From an uncultured Bacteroidota bacterium (lineage in GTDB: Bacteria; Bacteroidota; Bacteroidia; Chitinophagales; Saprospiraceae): a stretch of 64,000 nucleotides of DNA. The stretch is taken from positions 1 through 64,000 of the forward strand of contig CALMSX010000056.1 in NCBI GenBank assembly GCA_937872515.1, written 5' to 3'. The position numbers and the translations under genes are program-made. Of this stretch, positions 44,489 through 53,630 are shown piece by piece. Within the stretch, counting starts at the first letter, position 1. The number at the start of each line of letters is the position of its first letter. Under the pieces are notes generated by a model, which was not told where the DNA came from, did not search any database, and saw nothing but the letters and a program-made list of their open reading frames with translations.

Positions 44489-45367
44489 ATGGAACGAAAA
44501 CATTTTTTACAGATCATGGCTACCCTGCCAGTTGCGTATGGACTTTCTTCATTGGGTAAATGGTATGATGATGCCATGCAAGGCCCGGGTAGTGAGCTGA
44601 TGCCCGTGTTATTTTTGGGTCACGGCTCGCCTATGAATGGAATTGAAGACAATCAATATTCCCGCAATTGGAAGGAATTGGGGCAAAAGTTGCCAACTCC
44701 CAGAATGATCCTGGTAATCTCTGCCCATTGGCTGACAAGAGGTACCCATGTTACAGCCATGGAAAATCCAAGAACCATCTATGATTTTGGTGGATTTCCT
44801 GAAGCTTTGTACCAGGTAAAGTATCCTGCTCCCGGCAGCCCGGAAATGGCAAAAGAGGTAGTCCAGGCCATCACAAGTGTACCAACCGGTCTTGACCACG
44901 AATGGGGCCTTGACCACGGCACCTGGACCATAGTAAGGCATATGTATCCTGAGGCCAACATTCCGGTTTTGCAATTAAGTATTGACTTTAGCAAAGATGC
45001 CAGCTGGCATTTTCAATTGGCACAAGACTTACAAAAACTTAGACATAAGGGTGTGCTCATCATAGGTAGTGGAAACATCGTTCACAACCTGGGTAAAATC
45101 AACTGGGGTGGGCCGGAAGAATTTGGCTATGATTGGGCAATTCAGGCCAATGATGAAATGAAAAAACACGTTGTTGAAAGAAATTTTAAAGCCCTCACGG
45201 AGTACCAAAAGCAAGGACAACACTGGCTGCTTTCGATACCAAGCCCTGATCATTACTATCCGCTGATGTACATTTTGGGCTTAAGTCAGCCTAAGGAAGA
45301 GGTCAAAATATTTAATGACAAAGTGGCCATGGGTTCCATTACCATGACCTCGTTTCAATTTGGATAA
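44489..45367 (+). CDS. ygiD: DODA-type extradiol aromatic ring-opening dioxygenase
   Basis: A 292-residue LigB-superfamily enzyme similar to YgiD. Motifs: VLFLGHGSPMNGIEDNQYSR (His metal ligand), ILVISAHWLTRGTHVT (second His), IYDFGGFPEALYQVKYPAPG, and WGLDHGTWTIVRHMYP. Such enzymes open catechol-type rings, for example 4,5-DOPA extradiol cleavage; the physiological substrate is unknown. No signal peptide is obvious although the first 20 residues are mildly hydrophobic. It is transcribed alone and ends at a bidirectional terminator. Confidence 0.9.
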   Translation: MERKHFLQIMATLPVAYGLSSLGKWYDDAMQGPGSELMPVLFLGHGSPMNGIEDNQYSRNWKELGQKLPTPRMILVISAHWLTRGTHVTAMENPRTIYDFGGFPEALYQVKYPAPGSPEMAKEVVQAITSVPTGLDHEWGLDHGTWTIVRHMYPEANIPVLQLSIDFSKDASWHFQLAQDLQKLRHKGVLIIGSGNIVHNLGKINWGGPEEFGYDWAIQANDEMKKHVVERNFKALTEYQKQGQHWLLSIPSPDHYYPLMYILGLSQPKEEVKIFNDKVAMGSITMTSFQFG

Positions 45368-45408
45368 AAAAAAACGGTTTTGCAAAGCTAAATTGCAAAA
45401 CCGTTTAT
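45366..45408. terminator. Bidirectional terminator between convergent genes
   Basis: A perfect 13-bp inverted repeat AAACGGTTTTGCA / TGCAAAACCGTTT around a 9-base loop, with A on its left and T on its right, between the DODA-type gene and the DUF3078 gene. It can end both. Confidence 0.92.
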
Positions 45409-45425
45409 ATCTGAATTAAGGTGGC

Positions 45426-46346
45426 TTAGAAAGCGTAGCTCAGACCCAGTGTTGAATAAGATTGGGTAACACCTTTTTTGGTCCAGGTCTCAAAATCTGC
45501 CTGGCGAAGTCCATAGGTAAATCCAACACCGATGCCTTTCCACACATTAAAGGCTACGGTATTAAGCCAGGTATATTCAAAAAGACCAGGTTGTCCGGCT
45601 TCAGAACCGCTATAAGGCAGGAAGGTAGTCAGGGTAGAAGACCACGAAATGCCTCCTTTGAATTTGCGGGTATAGTCTGCCCGAACCTTGGCACCCAGTT
45701 GGGCAACCGATTCTACTCCTACTGCGTCTGAGAAGGCAAAGTGATAGTTTAATGGATGCACTACTACTACCAGATTGGTAACCGGGGTCAGGGTTGCTCC
45801 GGCACCCAAGTCTAAAATACCGGGATTATTGATGTTAAAAAGAGAAGAACTATATTCACCCAAGGCTGAGATGGCTACCCATTTATTGAGCTTGTATCCA
45901 TAAAGAGAAGCAAACCTCAATACATCGGTCGACCTTCTGAATTTGGCATCGTCTGTTTCCACATCTTCATCGTCAAATTTGAGGTAGCCCAGGTTAAAGT
46001 TCCCGGAGTTGTTCCAAAAATACTTTTCTGCCTGACGATTAGCGAAAGCACTCAGACTTCCTGAAAAGGATGCTGATGTTGAATTTTTGATGGCATTGGT
46101 TTGCCAATTGTTCGACTGGTTAAAATTGAATCCTACTGCTCCGAAGACTCCTGTTTTCCATCCGGATAAGACAGTAATTTTGGAATCCAGGTCAGCAATT
46201 TCACCCTTAATGGCATCGGCCTCCGCTTGTTTTGCAGCAGCCATTTTTTCTTTTTCTGCCTTCATGGTTTTTAATTCATCCAGGGTTTGAGCACCAATAG
46301 TCCATGCAAAAAGGCATAAACTGGTGGCTAGAAAAACTTTTTTCAT
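45426..46346 (-). CDS. DUF3078 outer-membrane-like protein
   Basis: A 306-residue protein with signal peptide ending near TIGAQ (residue about 20). A coiled segment (ELKTMKAEKEKMAAAKQAEADAIKGEIADLDSKITVL) precedes a beta-barrel: FGAVGFNFNQSNNWQTNA, SGSLSAFANRQAEKYFWNNSGNFNLGYLKF, and the C-terminal VGFTYGLRQADFETWTKK and LGLSYAF. DUF3078 is a common Bacteroidota family of unknown role. The ATG at 46346 gives the signal peptide; the upstream frame to 46406 lacks one. A weak promoter (TTTG, 20 bases, TACCTTGT) lies at 46376-46407. Confidence 0.85.
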   Translation of the reverse strand: MKKVFLATSLCLFAWTIGAQTLDELKTMKAEKEKMAAAKQAEADAIKGEIADLDSKITVLSGWKTGVFGAVGFNFNQSNNWQTNAIKNSTSASFSGSLSAFANRQAEKYFWNNSGNFNLGYLKFDDEDVETDDAKFRRSTDVLRFASLYGYKLNKWVAISALGEYSSSLFNINNPGILDLGAGATLTPVTNLVVVVHPLNYHFAFSDAVGVESVAQLGAKVRADYTRKFKGGISWSSTLTTFLPYSGSEAGQPGLFEYTWLNTVAFNVWKGIGVGFTYGLRQADFETWTKKGVTQSYSTLGLSYAF

Positions 46347-46375
46347 ACAGATTAGATTTAAGTTATTTGATTTCG

Positions 46376-46407
46376 ACAAGGTAAAAGAAATGTAAATAAT
46401 TCCCAAA
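46376..46407 (-). promoter_or_regulatory. Possible promoter of the DUF3078 gene
   Basis: On the minus strand TTTG (46404-46407), 20 bases, then TACCTTGT (46376-46383), an imperfect -7 box, 29 bases before the ATG. Confidence 0.28.
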
Positions 46408-46429
46408 AATGTGTAACGTTTTTTGAAAA

Positions 46430-46792
46430 CTAAGCAAACATTTTTAGGCCTGCAACCACAGCCAACAGGCAGGACGCCATTGAAAGTGCCATATAAGTCA
46501 ATGCCGGACCGGTCTGCCCTCTTTGGAGCATAAAGAGGGTCTCAACTCCAAAGGTCGAAAAGGTGCTGAATCCACCACAAAAACCGGTGAGAAGCCACAA
46601 CCTTCCTTCATTGTAGTAACCAGATCTGGGCAACCAGGCAACCAGCGCTCCCGCTATAAAACAAGCAAGGACATTGCTGACCAGGGTGTGCCATGGGATG
46701 ACATTGGCTTCCGGTTTGCTCAACCACAAACTTATTCCATATCGGCAAATGGCGCCAATTCCGCCTCCGATAAATACATACACAAAACCCAT
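46430..46792 (-). CDS. crcB: Fluoride channel CrcB/Fluc
   Basis: A 120-residue four-helix channel that exports fluoride. Family motifs are present: GGGIGAICRYGISLWL, TLVSNVLACFIAGAL, and the GFCGGFSTFSTFGVE pore signature. It overlaps the wecA-type gene stop by one base, so the two are co-transcribed. No fluoride riboswitch is visible before it; expression probably follows the upstream gene. Confidence 0.95.
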   Translation of the reverse strand: MGFVYVFIGGGIGAICRYGISLWLSKPEANVIPWHTLVSNVLACFIAGALVAWLPRSGYYNEGRLWLLTGFCGGFSTFSTFGVETLFMLQRGQTGPALTYMALSMASCLLAVVAGLKMFA

Positions 46793-47844
46793 TAAAGTGA
46801 ATTGATTTTTCTGTGCGCCGAAAACCGACTTAAAAAAAATGACAGGGCTACTGCTACCACAAACAAGATCATCAACAAATACAAATTGCCTATGTGCTGC
46901 AGTGAAATGGCCAGCAGAATGAATAAAATATTGACTCCAATCAGAATGCCGGTTGCCTGCATATGGCTTAAGCCCAGATCAATCAAAACATGGTGGATGT
47001 GACTCCGGTCAGGAAAAAAGGGTGATTTTTTCTTTAATATTCTCAGCGTAAAAACCCTTAAGGTATCAAAAAGAGGGAGAATAAGGGTTGCAATGGCAAA
47101 AGAAGGGGCAGCGTCAAATTTATAGGGCGAATTGCCCAGGTCTTTGTGGATTTCTATGAATAAAATGGCCAGAATGCTACATACAAGCCCTAAAAGCAAG
47201 GCCCCTGTATCTCCCATAAAGATGCGGGCAGGAGTGATATTGAACTTTAGGAAGGCTACAATGGAACCCGACAAGGCAAAGGCAACGATGGCGATTTCGA
47301 GTCGCTGGATTTGGTAAAACCAGGTGCCTAACACCAGTGAAATAAGAAGGGCTATGCTACCGGATAAGCCATTGATGCCATCTATGAGGTTAAATGCATT
47401 GATGATGACAATAATGGTAAAAATACTTAGGAGTACACTGGCAGGAAGGTTGAGCTCATAAATACCGAAAATGCCATAGAGGCTGGTGATTTTTACATTG
47501 GCCTTAAACACCAGGATGGCGGCTGCCAGCATTTGGCCCGCCAGTTTTTTACTAGGTGAAATGGGATCAATGTCATCTCTGGCTCCGATGAGGAAAATGA
47601 TGATAAACGCACACAATATGTATTGCAGGTCGCCAAAATAATTGAAGGGTGTCCACATGATGATGGAGAACAACATACCTGCAAAAATGGCAATGCCACC
47701 CAACGAGGGTGTCCTTACTTCATGGCTTCTTCTTTCTCCGGGCTCATCTACCAGATTTTTTTTATCTGCGAGGTGGATAATAGACGGAATGGCCACATAG
47801 GTAAGGGCAAAAGAGGTAATAAATGACAAGATGATGATTACCAT
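46792..47844 (-). CDS. WecA/TagO-type undecaprenyl-phosphate sugar-phosphate transferase
   Basis: A 350-residue polytopic enzyme of the MraY/WecA/TagO family, which loads a sugar-1-phosphate onto the lipid carrier to begin synthesis of surface glycans. Motifs: SHEVRTPSLGGIAIF near residue 40, ARDDIDPISPSKKLAGQ (the DD motif), NAFNLIDGINGLSG, FMGDTGALLLG and HIHH in the cytosolic loop. About 10 to 11 helices. A promoter (TTTG-N19-CAACTTTG) lies right against its ATG. It is the first gene of a pair with crcB. Confidence 0.92.
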   Translation of the reverse strand: MVIIILSFITSFALTYVAIPSIIHLADKKNLVDEPGERRSHEVRTPSLGGIAIFAGMLFSIIMWTPFNYFGDLQYILCAFIIIFLIGARDDIDPISPSKKLAGQMLAAAILVFKANVKITSLYGIFGIYELNLPASVLLSIFTIIVIINAFNLIDGINGLSGSIALLISLVLGTWFYQIQRLEIAIVAFALSGSIVAFLKFNITPARIFMGDTGALLLGLVCSILAILFIEIHKDLGNSPYKFDAAPSFAIATLILPLFDTLRVFTLRILKKKSPFFPDRSHIHHVLIDLGLSHMQATGILIGVNILFILLAISLQHIGNLYLLMILFVVAVALSFFLSRFSAHRKINSL

Positions 47845-47848
47845 GCGA

Positions 47849-47879
47849 CAAAGTTGACAAAATTGCCTTGATTATCAAA
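47849..47879 (-). promoter_or_regulatory. Promoter of the wecA-type gene and crcB
   Basis: On the minus strand TTTG (47876-47879), 19 bases, then CAACTTTG (47849-47856), 7 of 8 to consensus. Only four bases separate the -7 box from the ATG, so the message may be leaderless. Confidence 0.45.
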
Positions 47880-48151
47880 GTTTGTTGACCGGTGAATGTC
47901 AAGATTCTTCACTATAACATTGTGCTTCAAAGTGTTGGCACTGAAAATAATATTATTTTAATTCAATATGTGTAAAGCTTTATTGATTAGTGATTAAGTA
48001 GGTTGAAATAAAAGATACAAGCCAATATACCCTCAAAACAGATAAAAATGAGGGAAGGCTAAAATCAGATTTGCCAATGTACAATTCATCAAATTGCCCT
48101 TTTTAAAGACTATTGAAGCGAGGTATCACGCCTGTAATTGCAATGTTTTTG
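47880..48151. other. Gene-free AT-rich spacer between wecA-type gene and uppS
   Basis: The 333 bases between the two divergent genes hold no convincing coding region. Besides the promoter elements at each end, nothing structured was recognised. Confidence 0.6.
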
Positions 48152-48159
48152 TACTTTTG
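48152..48159 (+). promoter_or_regulatory. -7 box candidate for uppS
   Basis: TACTTTTG, a full match to TAnnTTTG, ends 18 bases before the ATG at 48178, giving a short leader. No TTG is placed 18-20 bases before it. Confidence 0.42.
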
Positions 48160-48177
48160 CACAGCTTTTTCGGCAAA

Positions 48178-48936
48178 ATGGACACTTTAAGACAACAAAT
48201 TGACTTCAACCGACTACCCAGTCACATAGCTGTGATCATGGATGGCAATGGTCGTTGGGCCAAGACCCACGGCAAGCCACGGGTTTTTGGTCATAAAAAT
48301 GGGGTTGATGCTGTGCGTGAGGTGACCGAAGTTTGTGCTGAAATTGGAGTTAAATACCTTACTTTATATGCCTTTTCGACCGAAAATTGGAGCAGGCCTG
48401 TGAGTGAGGTAGGTGCCCTTATGGCACTTTTGGTAGAGGCAGTGCGCAACGAATTGAAAACCCTGAACAAAAACAACATTCGTTTACAAGCCATTGGCGA
48501 TCTCAGCAAACTGCCTGCAGCCAGCAGGAAGGCCTTGCTGGAAGGCATAGAAGCAACCAAAAACAATACTCGAATGACTCTTGTTCTGGCCCTCAACTAC
48601 AGCTCCCGGTGGGAAATCGTCCAGGCAAGTCGTCTCATTGCCGAAGATGTTAAAAAAGGTGTACTCGATCCGGCAGACATCGATGAGCATTTGTTTAGTA
48701 GCTATTTGTCTACAAAAGATATACCTGATCCCGAACTTCTCATCCGTACCAGCGGAGAACAACGGATTTCCAATTACCTGCTTTGGCAGATAGCCTATGC
48801 AGAGCTTTATTTCACAGAAGTTTTTTGGCCTGATTTCAAAAAAAACAACCTCCTGGAAGCCGTTATCGACTACCAAAAAAGAGAACGCCGGTTTGGTAAA
48901 ACCAGTGAACAACTGGAATCTGCCTCAAAACTTTAA
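48178..48936 (+). CDS. uppS: Isoprenyl transferase (undecaprenyl diphosphate synthase)
   Basis: A 252-residue cis-prenyltransferase that builds the C55 lipid carrier for wall and surface glycans. Motifs: HIAVIMDGNGRWAK with catalytic Asp22, LTLYAFSTENWSRP, ALNYSSRWEIV, and DPELLIRTSGEQRISNYLLWQIAYAELYF. The start at 48178 fits the family; an ATG 28 codons upstream would overlap the promoter element. It is followed by bamA and skp. Confidence 0.96.
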   Translation: MDTLRQQIDFNRLPSHIAVIMDGNGRWAKTHGKPRVFGHKNGVDAVREVTEVCAEIGVKYLTLYAFSTENWSRPVSEVGALMALLVEAVRNELKTLNKNNIRLQAIGDLSKLPAASRKALLEGIEATKNNTRMTLVLALNYSSRWEIVQASRLIAEDVKKGVLDPADIDEHLFSSYLSTKDIPDPELLIRTSGEQRISNYLLWQIAYAELYFTEVFWPDFKKNNLLEAVIDYQKRERRFGKTSEQLESASKL

Positions 48937-49015
48937 ATATTTCTTAAGATTGATTACAACAGCGTGTCATAGTTCCCCATCGTTACCTATTCGTTCAGCA
49001 AATTGTAACACTTCG

Positions 49016-51625
49016 ATGTCAAAATTTCGTAATTTATTCCTGCTTGGATGGATCACTTTGTGCAGTCAGTTTTTATCAGCCCAAACGGAGGGAGTAGAAA
49101 TACTACCTTATGGCGAGCGGAAAGAGTATGAAATTGGAGGTATCAACATTGAAGGTGCAGTCAACCGAGATAGAAATGCCATCAAATCTATTGCAGCTCT
49201 GAGAGAAGGAGATAAGATTACCCTCCCCGGGGTAGAAATACCGAGGGCCATCAGGGCTTTGATGAAACTGAAACTTTTTGAAAATGTGATGATTTTTCAG
49301 GACAGCATTGTCAATGAAAAAACGGTCTTCCTGACCATTAAAATTGTAGATAAGCCAACGCTGTCGCGCTATTTTTTTAGTGGAATCAAAAAAGGTCAGC
49401 AGGATGAACTCAATGACATCATCAAAAATATTATTTCCAAAGAAGGCATTGTTACCGATGACCAGAAAGAACTGGCTAAGCTTAAAATAGTAGAATTTTA
49501 TGTAGCCAAGGGTAAGCTCGATGCTATGGTGGATGTAAAAGAGACCAAAGATGAAAGCAGACCCAATACCATCATCCTGGAGTTTGCCGTAAAGCCCAAT
49601 GATCGCGTTAAAGTAGAAGATGTAAAATTTGTTGGCAACACTAAGTTTTCGGATCGGAAGTTGCGCAAAAAGATGAAAAACACCAAAAGGAAGGGCACCT
49701 TATTCCGCAAAACCAAATTTGTGGAAGACGATTACGAAGAAGATAAAAAAAGCATCATTGCCTTTTACAACAACAATGGTTATAAAAACGCCAGAATCGT
49801 TTCAGACTCTGTGTACAGAGAAAAAGACGGTGACATCATAGCTGAAATTGTGATAGAAGAAGGAAATCCGTTCTTTTACCGCACCATTTCATGGAAAGGA
49901 AACAGCCTTTATACCGATGAACAACTCAACAATGTCTTGGGCATAGGCAAAGGTGATGTTTACAATCCGGAGCTCTTGGAAAATAGATTGAGGTTCAGTC
50001 AAGACGGTAGAGACATTTCGTCTTATTACCTCGATGATGGTTACCTGGGCTTTAGCGTAGACCCGGTAGAGATTGCAGTAGAAAACGACTCGGTCGACAT
50101 AGAAATGCGCATTTTTGAAGGTCCTCAGTTTACCATAGAAAATGTGATTATCAAAGGCAACGACCGCACCAATGAGGACATCATCCGCAGGGAACTCAGA
50201 ACCCGGCCGGGACAAAAATTCAGTCGTTCCGATATCATCAGATCTCAGCGGGAGATCATCAATCTGGGGTATTTCAACCCTGAAGCCCTGGGCATTCAAA
50301 CCCCGGTCAATCAGGCAAGGGGTACGGTGGATATCGAATACACCCTCGAAGAAAAACCATCAGACCAATTGGAGCTGTCGGCTGGTTATGGTGGTTTCAG
50401 CGGCTTGATTGGTACCCTGGGTGTTACTTTTAACAACTTTTCAATAGCCAATTTTAAAGACAGGTCTACCTGGTCACCTTTGCCCCAGGGAGATGGGCAA
50501 AAGTTAAGCCTCAGGGTACAGTCCAATAGTCGTTTCTTTAAGTCGTACAATTTTTCATTTACGGAACCCTGGCTGGGCGGCAAAAAGCCCAACTCATTCA
50601 CAGTGGGTGCGGTTAGTTCTATTTTTGACAACTCAACACTTGGTTATGGAAAGCTCAATATAACAAGAGTCTTTGCCGGAATCGGAACCCAGCTAAAATG
50701 GCCGGATGACTTCTTTTCTTCCAGTACCACCATAAACATTGAAAATATCGGACTAGACCAATATAACAGTTCTTCATTTTATGTGAATGGTTCGAGAATT
50801 TCCGATGGAAATTTCAAAAACTTTTCCATTCGTCAGACCTTTACGCGTAGCTCGATCAACGACCCATTGTTTCCCCGAAGTGGTAGTCGCATGTCGTTTT
50901 CCATCCAGGCTACTTTGCCATATTCCAAGTTTAGATCAACCCCTGTGTACGATCCTACCGATGCAGACAGGGAACGCGTGAGATTGGAGTTGATTGAAGA
51001 GAATGGCCCCGCAGTACCACCTACCGATGATGAGATCAATGCCAAATTAAATGGTTTGGTCAATGCCAAAAGATATGAATGGCTGGAATACCACAAGTGG
51101 AACTTTACCTCCGAATGGTATTTCAACATTGTAGACAAGCTGGTGTTTGCCGCCAATGCCAAGATTGGTATCCTCGGTTACTATGATAAAAAACTGGGAG
51201 CTCCACCGGTGGAAAGGTTTGAGATTGGTGGTGATGGTCTTTCTAACCAGAACAGCAGTCAGCTGACGGGTAGGACCATTCTTGCCCTTCGCGGATACAA
51301 TACTACCGACCTACCCAATAATGTGGAGGGTGGTACCCTTTTCAGCAAGTACACAATGGAGTTGAGGTATCCACTTTCACTGAATCCCAACTCAACCATT
51401 TATGTAACCGGCTTTGTGCAGGGCGGTAATTCGTGGAAAAGGTTCAGAGATTACAATCCTTTTGATGTCAAACGTTCTGCCGGCATGGGTCTGAGGGTCT
51501 TCCTGCCCATGTTTGGCTTGCTCGGCTTTGACTACGGCTTTGGATTTGACAAGGTGTTGGATGCGGGCTCCAGCTGGAAAGATTACGGCAAGTTCAATGT
51601 GGTCATTGGCTTTGAACCGGAATAA
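49016..51625 (+). CDS. bamA: Outer-membrane assembly factor BamA
   Basis: An 869-residue Omp85 protein from the start chosen, with a signal peptide ending near QFLSAQ. POTRA repeats occupy about residues 40-440, with typical segments such as YEIGGINIEGAVNRDRNAI, VEDVKFVGNTKFSDRKL, FYRTISWKGNSLYTDEQL and FTIENVIIKGNDRTNEDIIRREL. The barrel follows, with the Omp85 signature region NSRFFKSYNFSFTEPWLGG and the final LGFDYGFGFDKV and NVVIGFEPE. It inserts barrel proteins into the outer membrane. The frame is open up to 48797, but the extension overlaps uppS in another frame. skp follows 87 bases later. Confidence 0.95.
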   Translation: MSKFRNLFLLGWITLCSQFLSAQTEGVEILPYGERKEYEIGGINIEGAVNRDRNAIKSIAALREGDKITLPGVEIPRAIRALMKLKLFENVMIFQDSIVNEKTVFLTIKIVDKPTLSRYFFSGIKKGQQDELNDIIKNIISKEGIVTDDQKELAKLKIVEFYVAKGKLDAMVDVKETKDESRPNTIILEFAVKPNDRVKVEDVKFVGNTKFSDRKLRKKMKNTKRKGTLFRKTKFVEDDYEEDKKSIIAFYNNNGYKNARIVSDSVYREKDGDIIAEIVIEEGNPFFYRTISWKGNSLYTDEQLNNVLGIGKGDVYNPELLENRLRFSQDGRDISSYYLDDGYLGFSVDPVEIAVENDSVDIEMRIFEGPQFTIENVIIKGNDRTNEDIIRRELRTRPGQKFSRSDIIRSQREIINLGYFNPEALGIQTPVNQARGTVDIEYTLEEKPSDQLELSAGYGGFSGLIGTLGVTFNNFSIANFKDRSTWSPLPQGDGQKLSLRVQSNSRFFKSYNFSFTEPWLGGKKPNSFTVGAVSSIFDNSTLGYGKLNITRVFAGIGTQLKWPDDFFSSSTTINIENIGLDQYNSSSFYVNGSRISDGNFKNFSIRQTFTRSSINDPLFPRSGSRMSFSIQATLPYSKFRSTPVYDPTDADRERVRLELIEENGPAVPPTDDEINAKLNGLVNAKRYEWLEYHKWNFTSEWYFNIVDKLVFAANAKIGILGYYDKKLGAPPVERFEIGGDGLSNQNSSQLTGRTILALRGYNTTDLPNNVEGGTLFSKYTMELRYPLSLNPNSTIYVTGFVQGGNSWKRFRDYNPFDVKRSAGMGLRVFLPMFGLLGFDYGFGFDKVLDAGSSWKDYGKFNVVIGFEPE

Positions 51626-51712
51626 TGGTTAAATATTTGTTAGCACGCGCAACATTTCAGAAATAAAACAATTTAATTCGTCTACTACATAAACACAAAA
51701 AACAAAAGTAAA

Positions 51713-52216
51713 ATGAAAAAAAACTTATTCTTGCTGATGCTTCTTGCCTTCACATCTGTGGTATATGGCCAGAAATTTGGTTACATCAATACCCAGGAAT
51801 TGCTGGTAAGCATGCCTGAGGTAAAAGCAGCAGACAACGAACTGGAGACATTCCAAAAACAACTTTTGACCATTGGTCAAAACAAGGTAGCAGAATTTGA
51901 AGCAGAATATAAAAAGTATGCTGAAGACGCTCAAAAAGGTGTACTGTCTCAGGTTCAAAGTCAGGCAAAAGAAGCAGAGTTGGCTAAAAAACAAGAGGAG
52001 ATTCAGAAATATGAATTGGAAGTTCAGACTCAGCTGGGAGCAAAAAGAGAAGAATTGTACAAACCCATCCTTGACAAGGTAAAGATGGCGATCGAAACTT
52101 ATGGCAAAGAAAACGGTTATACGATGATCTTTGACAGCAGTGCAGGAGCCATTCTTCATGCCATGGAAAGCGACAACCTGTTTGGCGCCTTAAAAACCAA
52201 GTTGGGCATCCAGTAA
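51713..52216 (+). CDS. skp: OmpH/Skp-family periplasmic chaperone
   Basis: A 167-residue protein with a signal peptide (ending near VVYGQ) and the long helical hairpin of Skp: KFGYINTQELLVSMPEVKAADNELETFQKQLL, then a coiled region rich in Lys, Glu and Gln, and the C-terminal block YTMIFDSSAGAILHAM. Skp holds unfolded outer-membrane proteins in the periplasm for BamA. It follows bamA, as in many Gram-negatives. Confidence 0.93.
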   Translation: MKKNLFLLMLLAFTSVVYGQKFGYINTQELLVSMPEVKAADNELETFQKQLLTIGQNKVAEFEAEYKKYAEDAQKGVLSQVQSQAKEAELAKKQEEIQKYELEVQTQLGAKREELYKPILDKVKMAIETYGKENGYTMIFDSSAGAILHAMESDNLFGALKTKLGIQ

Positions 52217-52235
52217 TCGGGAATAGAAAAAAATA

Positions 52236-52275
52236 AAATGGGCAGTCTGATCAATTCAGCTGCCCATTTTTTTTT
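52236..52275 (+). terminator. Intrinsic terminator after skp
   Basis: AAAATGGGCAG and CTGCCCATTTT pair around a 14-base loop, followed by further T. It ends the uppS-bamA-skp cluster and may also serve the convergent ABC permease gene. Confidence 0.9.
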
Positions 52276-52292
52276 ATGTGCGTATATGGTTT

Positions 52293-53627
52293 TTAGTCTT
52301 TATAAAACATCCACTTGCCCAGTTCTTTGAACGTTACTTTTTTGCCATACATCAGAATGCCCACTCTGTATATCCGGGCGGCAACCCAGGTAAAAAAGAT
52401 AACTCCTGCCACCAAAAAAAAGATCGATAATGCTATTTGCCAGATGGGGGGCTCAAAAGGCAGTCTTGCCGGCATGATGATTGGTGAAAACAAAGGAAAC
52501 ATAGAGCCAAAAACAGCTAATGGTCCATTGGGATTGGTAAACACAGCCGGAATCATCACCATGGCCAGGATCACTGGAATGGTAAGCGGCATCATCAATT
52601 GCTGGCTGTCTCCGAGGTCGTCGCCCACTGCTGAACCGACTGCCGCAAATAAAGAAGAATAGATAAAATACCCACCCAGGAAAAAGATTACAAAAACCGG
52701 AAGGATCAAGGCCCAGTTGATGGAACTAAGTTCTTTTAAAAACACCTGCATGACTTCCGGATTTTCCTGTTGGATTTTTTGTATGGCCTCGGTAGTTTGA
52801 GCCATTTCCGGTGTGGTTGCGGGGCCACCCATGGCAACTCCTGCCACCGTTATGATGATAGGAATAATGATCATCCATATAGCCAGCTGGGTCAGCCCTA
52901 CAAGGCCAACTCCAATAATTTTACCAAGCATCAGCTGAAAGGGCTTGACCGAAGAAATCATCACTTCTACAATCCGGTTGATTTTTTCTTCCATTACACT
53001 TCTCATAACCATGCTGCCAAAAACAAAGATGACTATGTACATCAGGAAGCCCATGCCATAACTCAGGCCTGAGGCAATGGCACTGGAAAATTTACTCGAC
53101 TTATCGCCTACTGCATCTTTATTGTTTTCACTAAGCATGGCATTTTCCAACTTAACATTGACATCCAGTTTTTTCAATGCTACCTTATCCAGGGTAGAGT
53201 GTTCCAACTTATAATCTCTGAACACGTTTTCCATCTTCTCTTCAATTTTTTCAATTTGAAGAAGGCTCAGTTTTTCCTTGCTGAAATAACTAATCTGATG
53301 GGTAGCTACTGTGTCATCTGAATAAGGCGGCACGTGCACCAGAATGTCATATCCCTTGTCCACATAATTTTTTTTGAGGCTGTCCAACAATTCATTGGAC
53401 AATTCATAGGTGATTTCTTTGCCTTCCAGAGCTTTGGCTGAGAGCATGGCAGATTCATCCTTTACCACAATTCTTTTGGTTGACTGCGAACCTTTGGCTG
53501 CAAACAGACCGGCTAAAAAAATGACCAGTCCAATGCCAAGTGGGGTTAGCAGGGTAACGAGTAGAAAACTCTTTTTCAATACCCTGCTTACGTATTCTCT
53601 TTTTATAATTAATAAGGTCTTATTCAT
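52293..53627 (-). CDS. ABC-2 type permease (NatB-like)
   Basis: A 444-residue permease. One N-terminal helix (KSFLLVTLLTPLGIGLVIFLAGLFA), a large extracytoplasmic domain (about 60-200), and five to six C-terminal helices including MGFLMYIVIFVFGSMVMRSVMEEKINRIVEVMISSVKPFQLMLGKIIG, the usual ABC-2 coupling region. The pair with the adjacent ATPase resembles NatAB, a sodium extrusion system, but the substrate is not certain. Three bases separate it from the ATPase gene. Confidence 0.88.
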   Translation of the reverse strand: MNKTLLIIKREYVSRVLKKSFLLVTLLTPLGIGLVIFLAGLFAAKGSQSTKRIVVKDESAMLSAKALEGKEITYELSNELLDSLKKNYVDKGYDILVHVPPYSDDTVATHQISYFSKEKLSLLQIEKIEEKMENVFRDYKLEHSTLDKVALKKLDVNVKLENAMLSENNKDAVGDKSSKFSSAIASGLSYGMGFLMYIVIFVFGSMVMRSVMEEKINRIVEVMISSVKPFQLMLGKIIGVGLVGLTQLAIWMIIIPIIITVAGVAMGGPATTPEMAQTTEAIQKIQQENPEVMQVFLKELSSINWALILPVFVIFFLGGYFIYSSLFAAVGSAVGDDLGDSQQLMMPLTIPVILAMVMIPAVFTNPNGPLAVFGSMFPLFSPIIMPARLPFEPPIWQIALSIFFLVAGVIFFTWVAARIYRVGILMYGKKVTFKELGKWMFYKD

Positions 53628-53630
53628 GGC

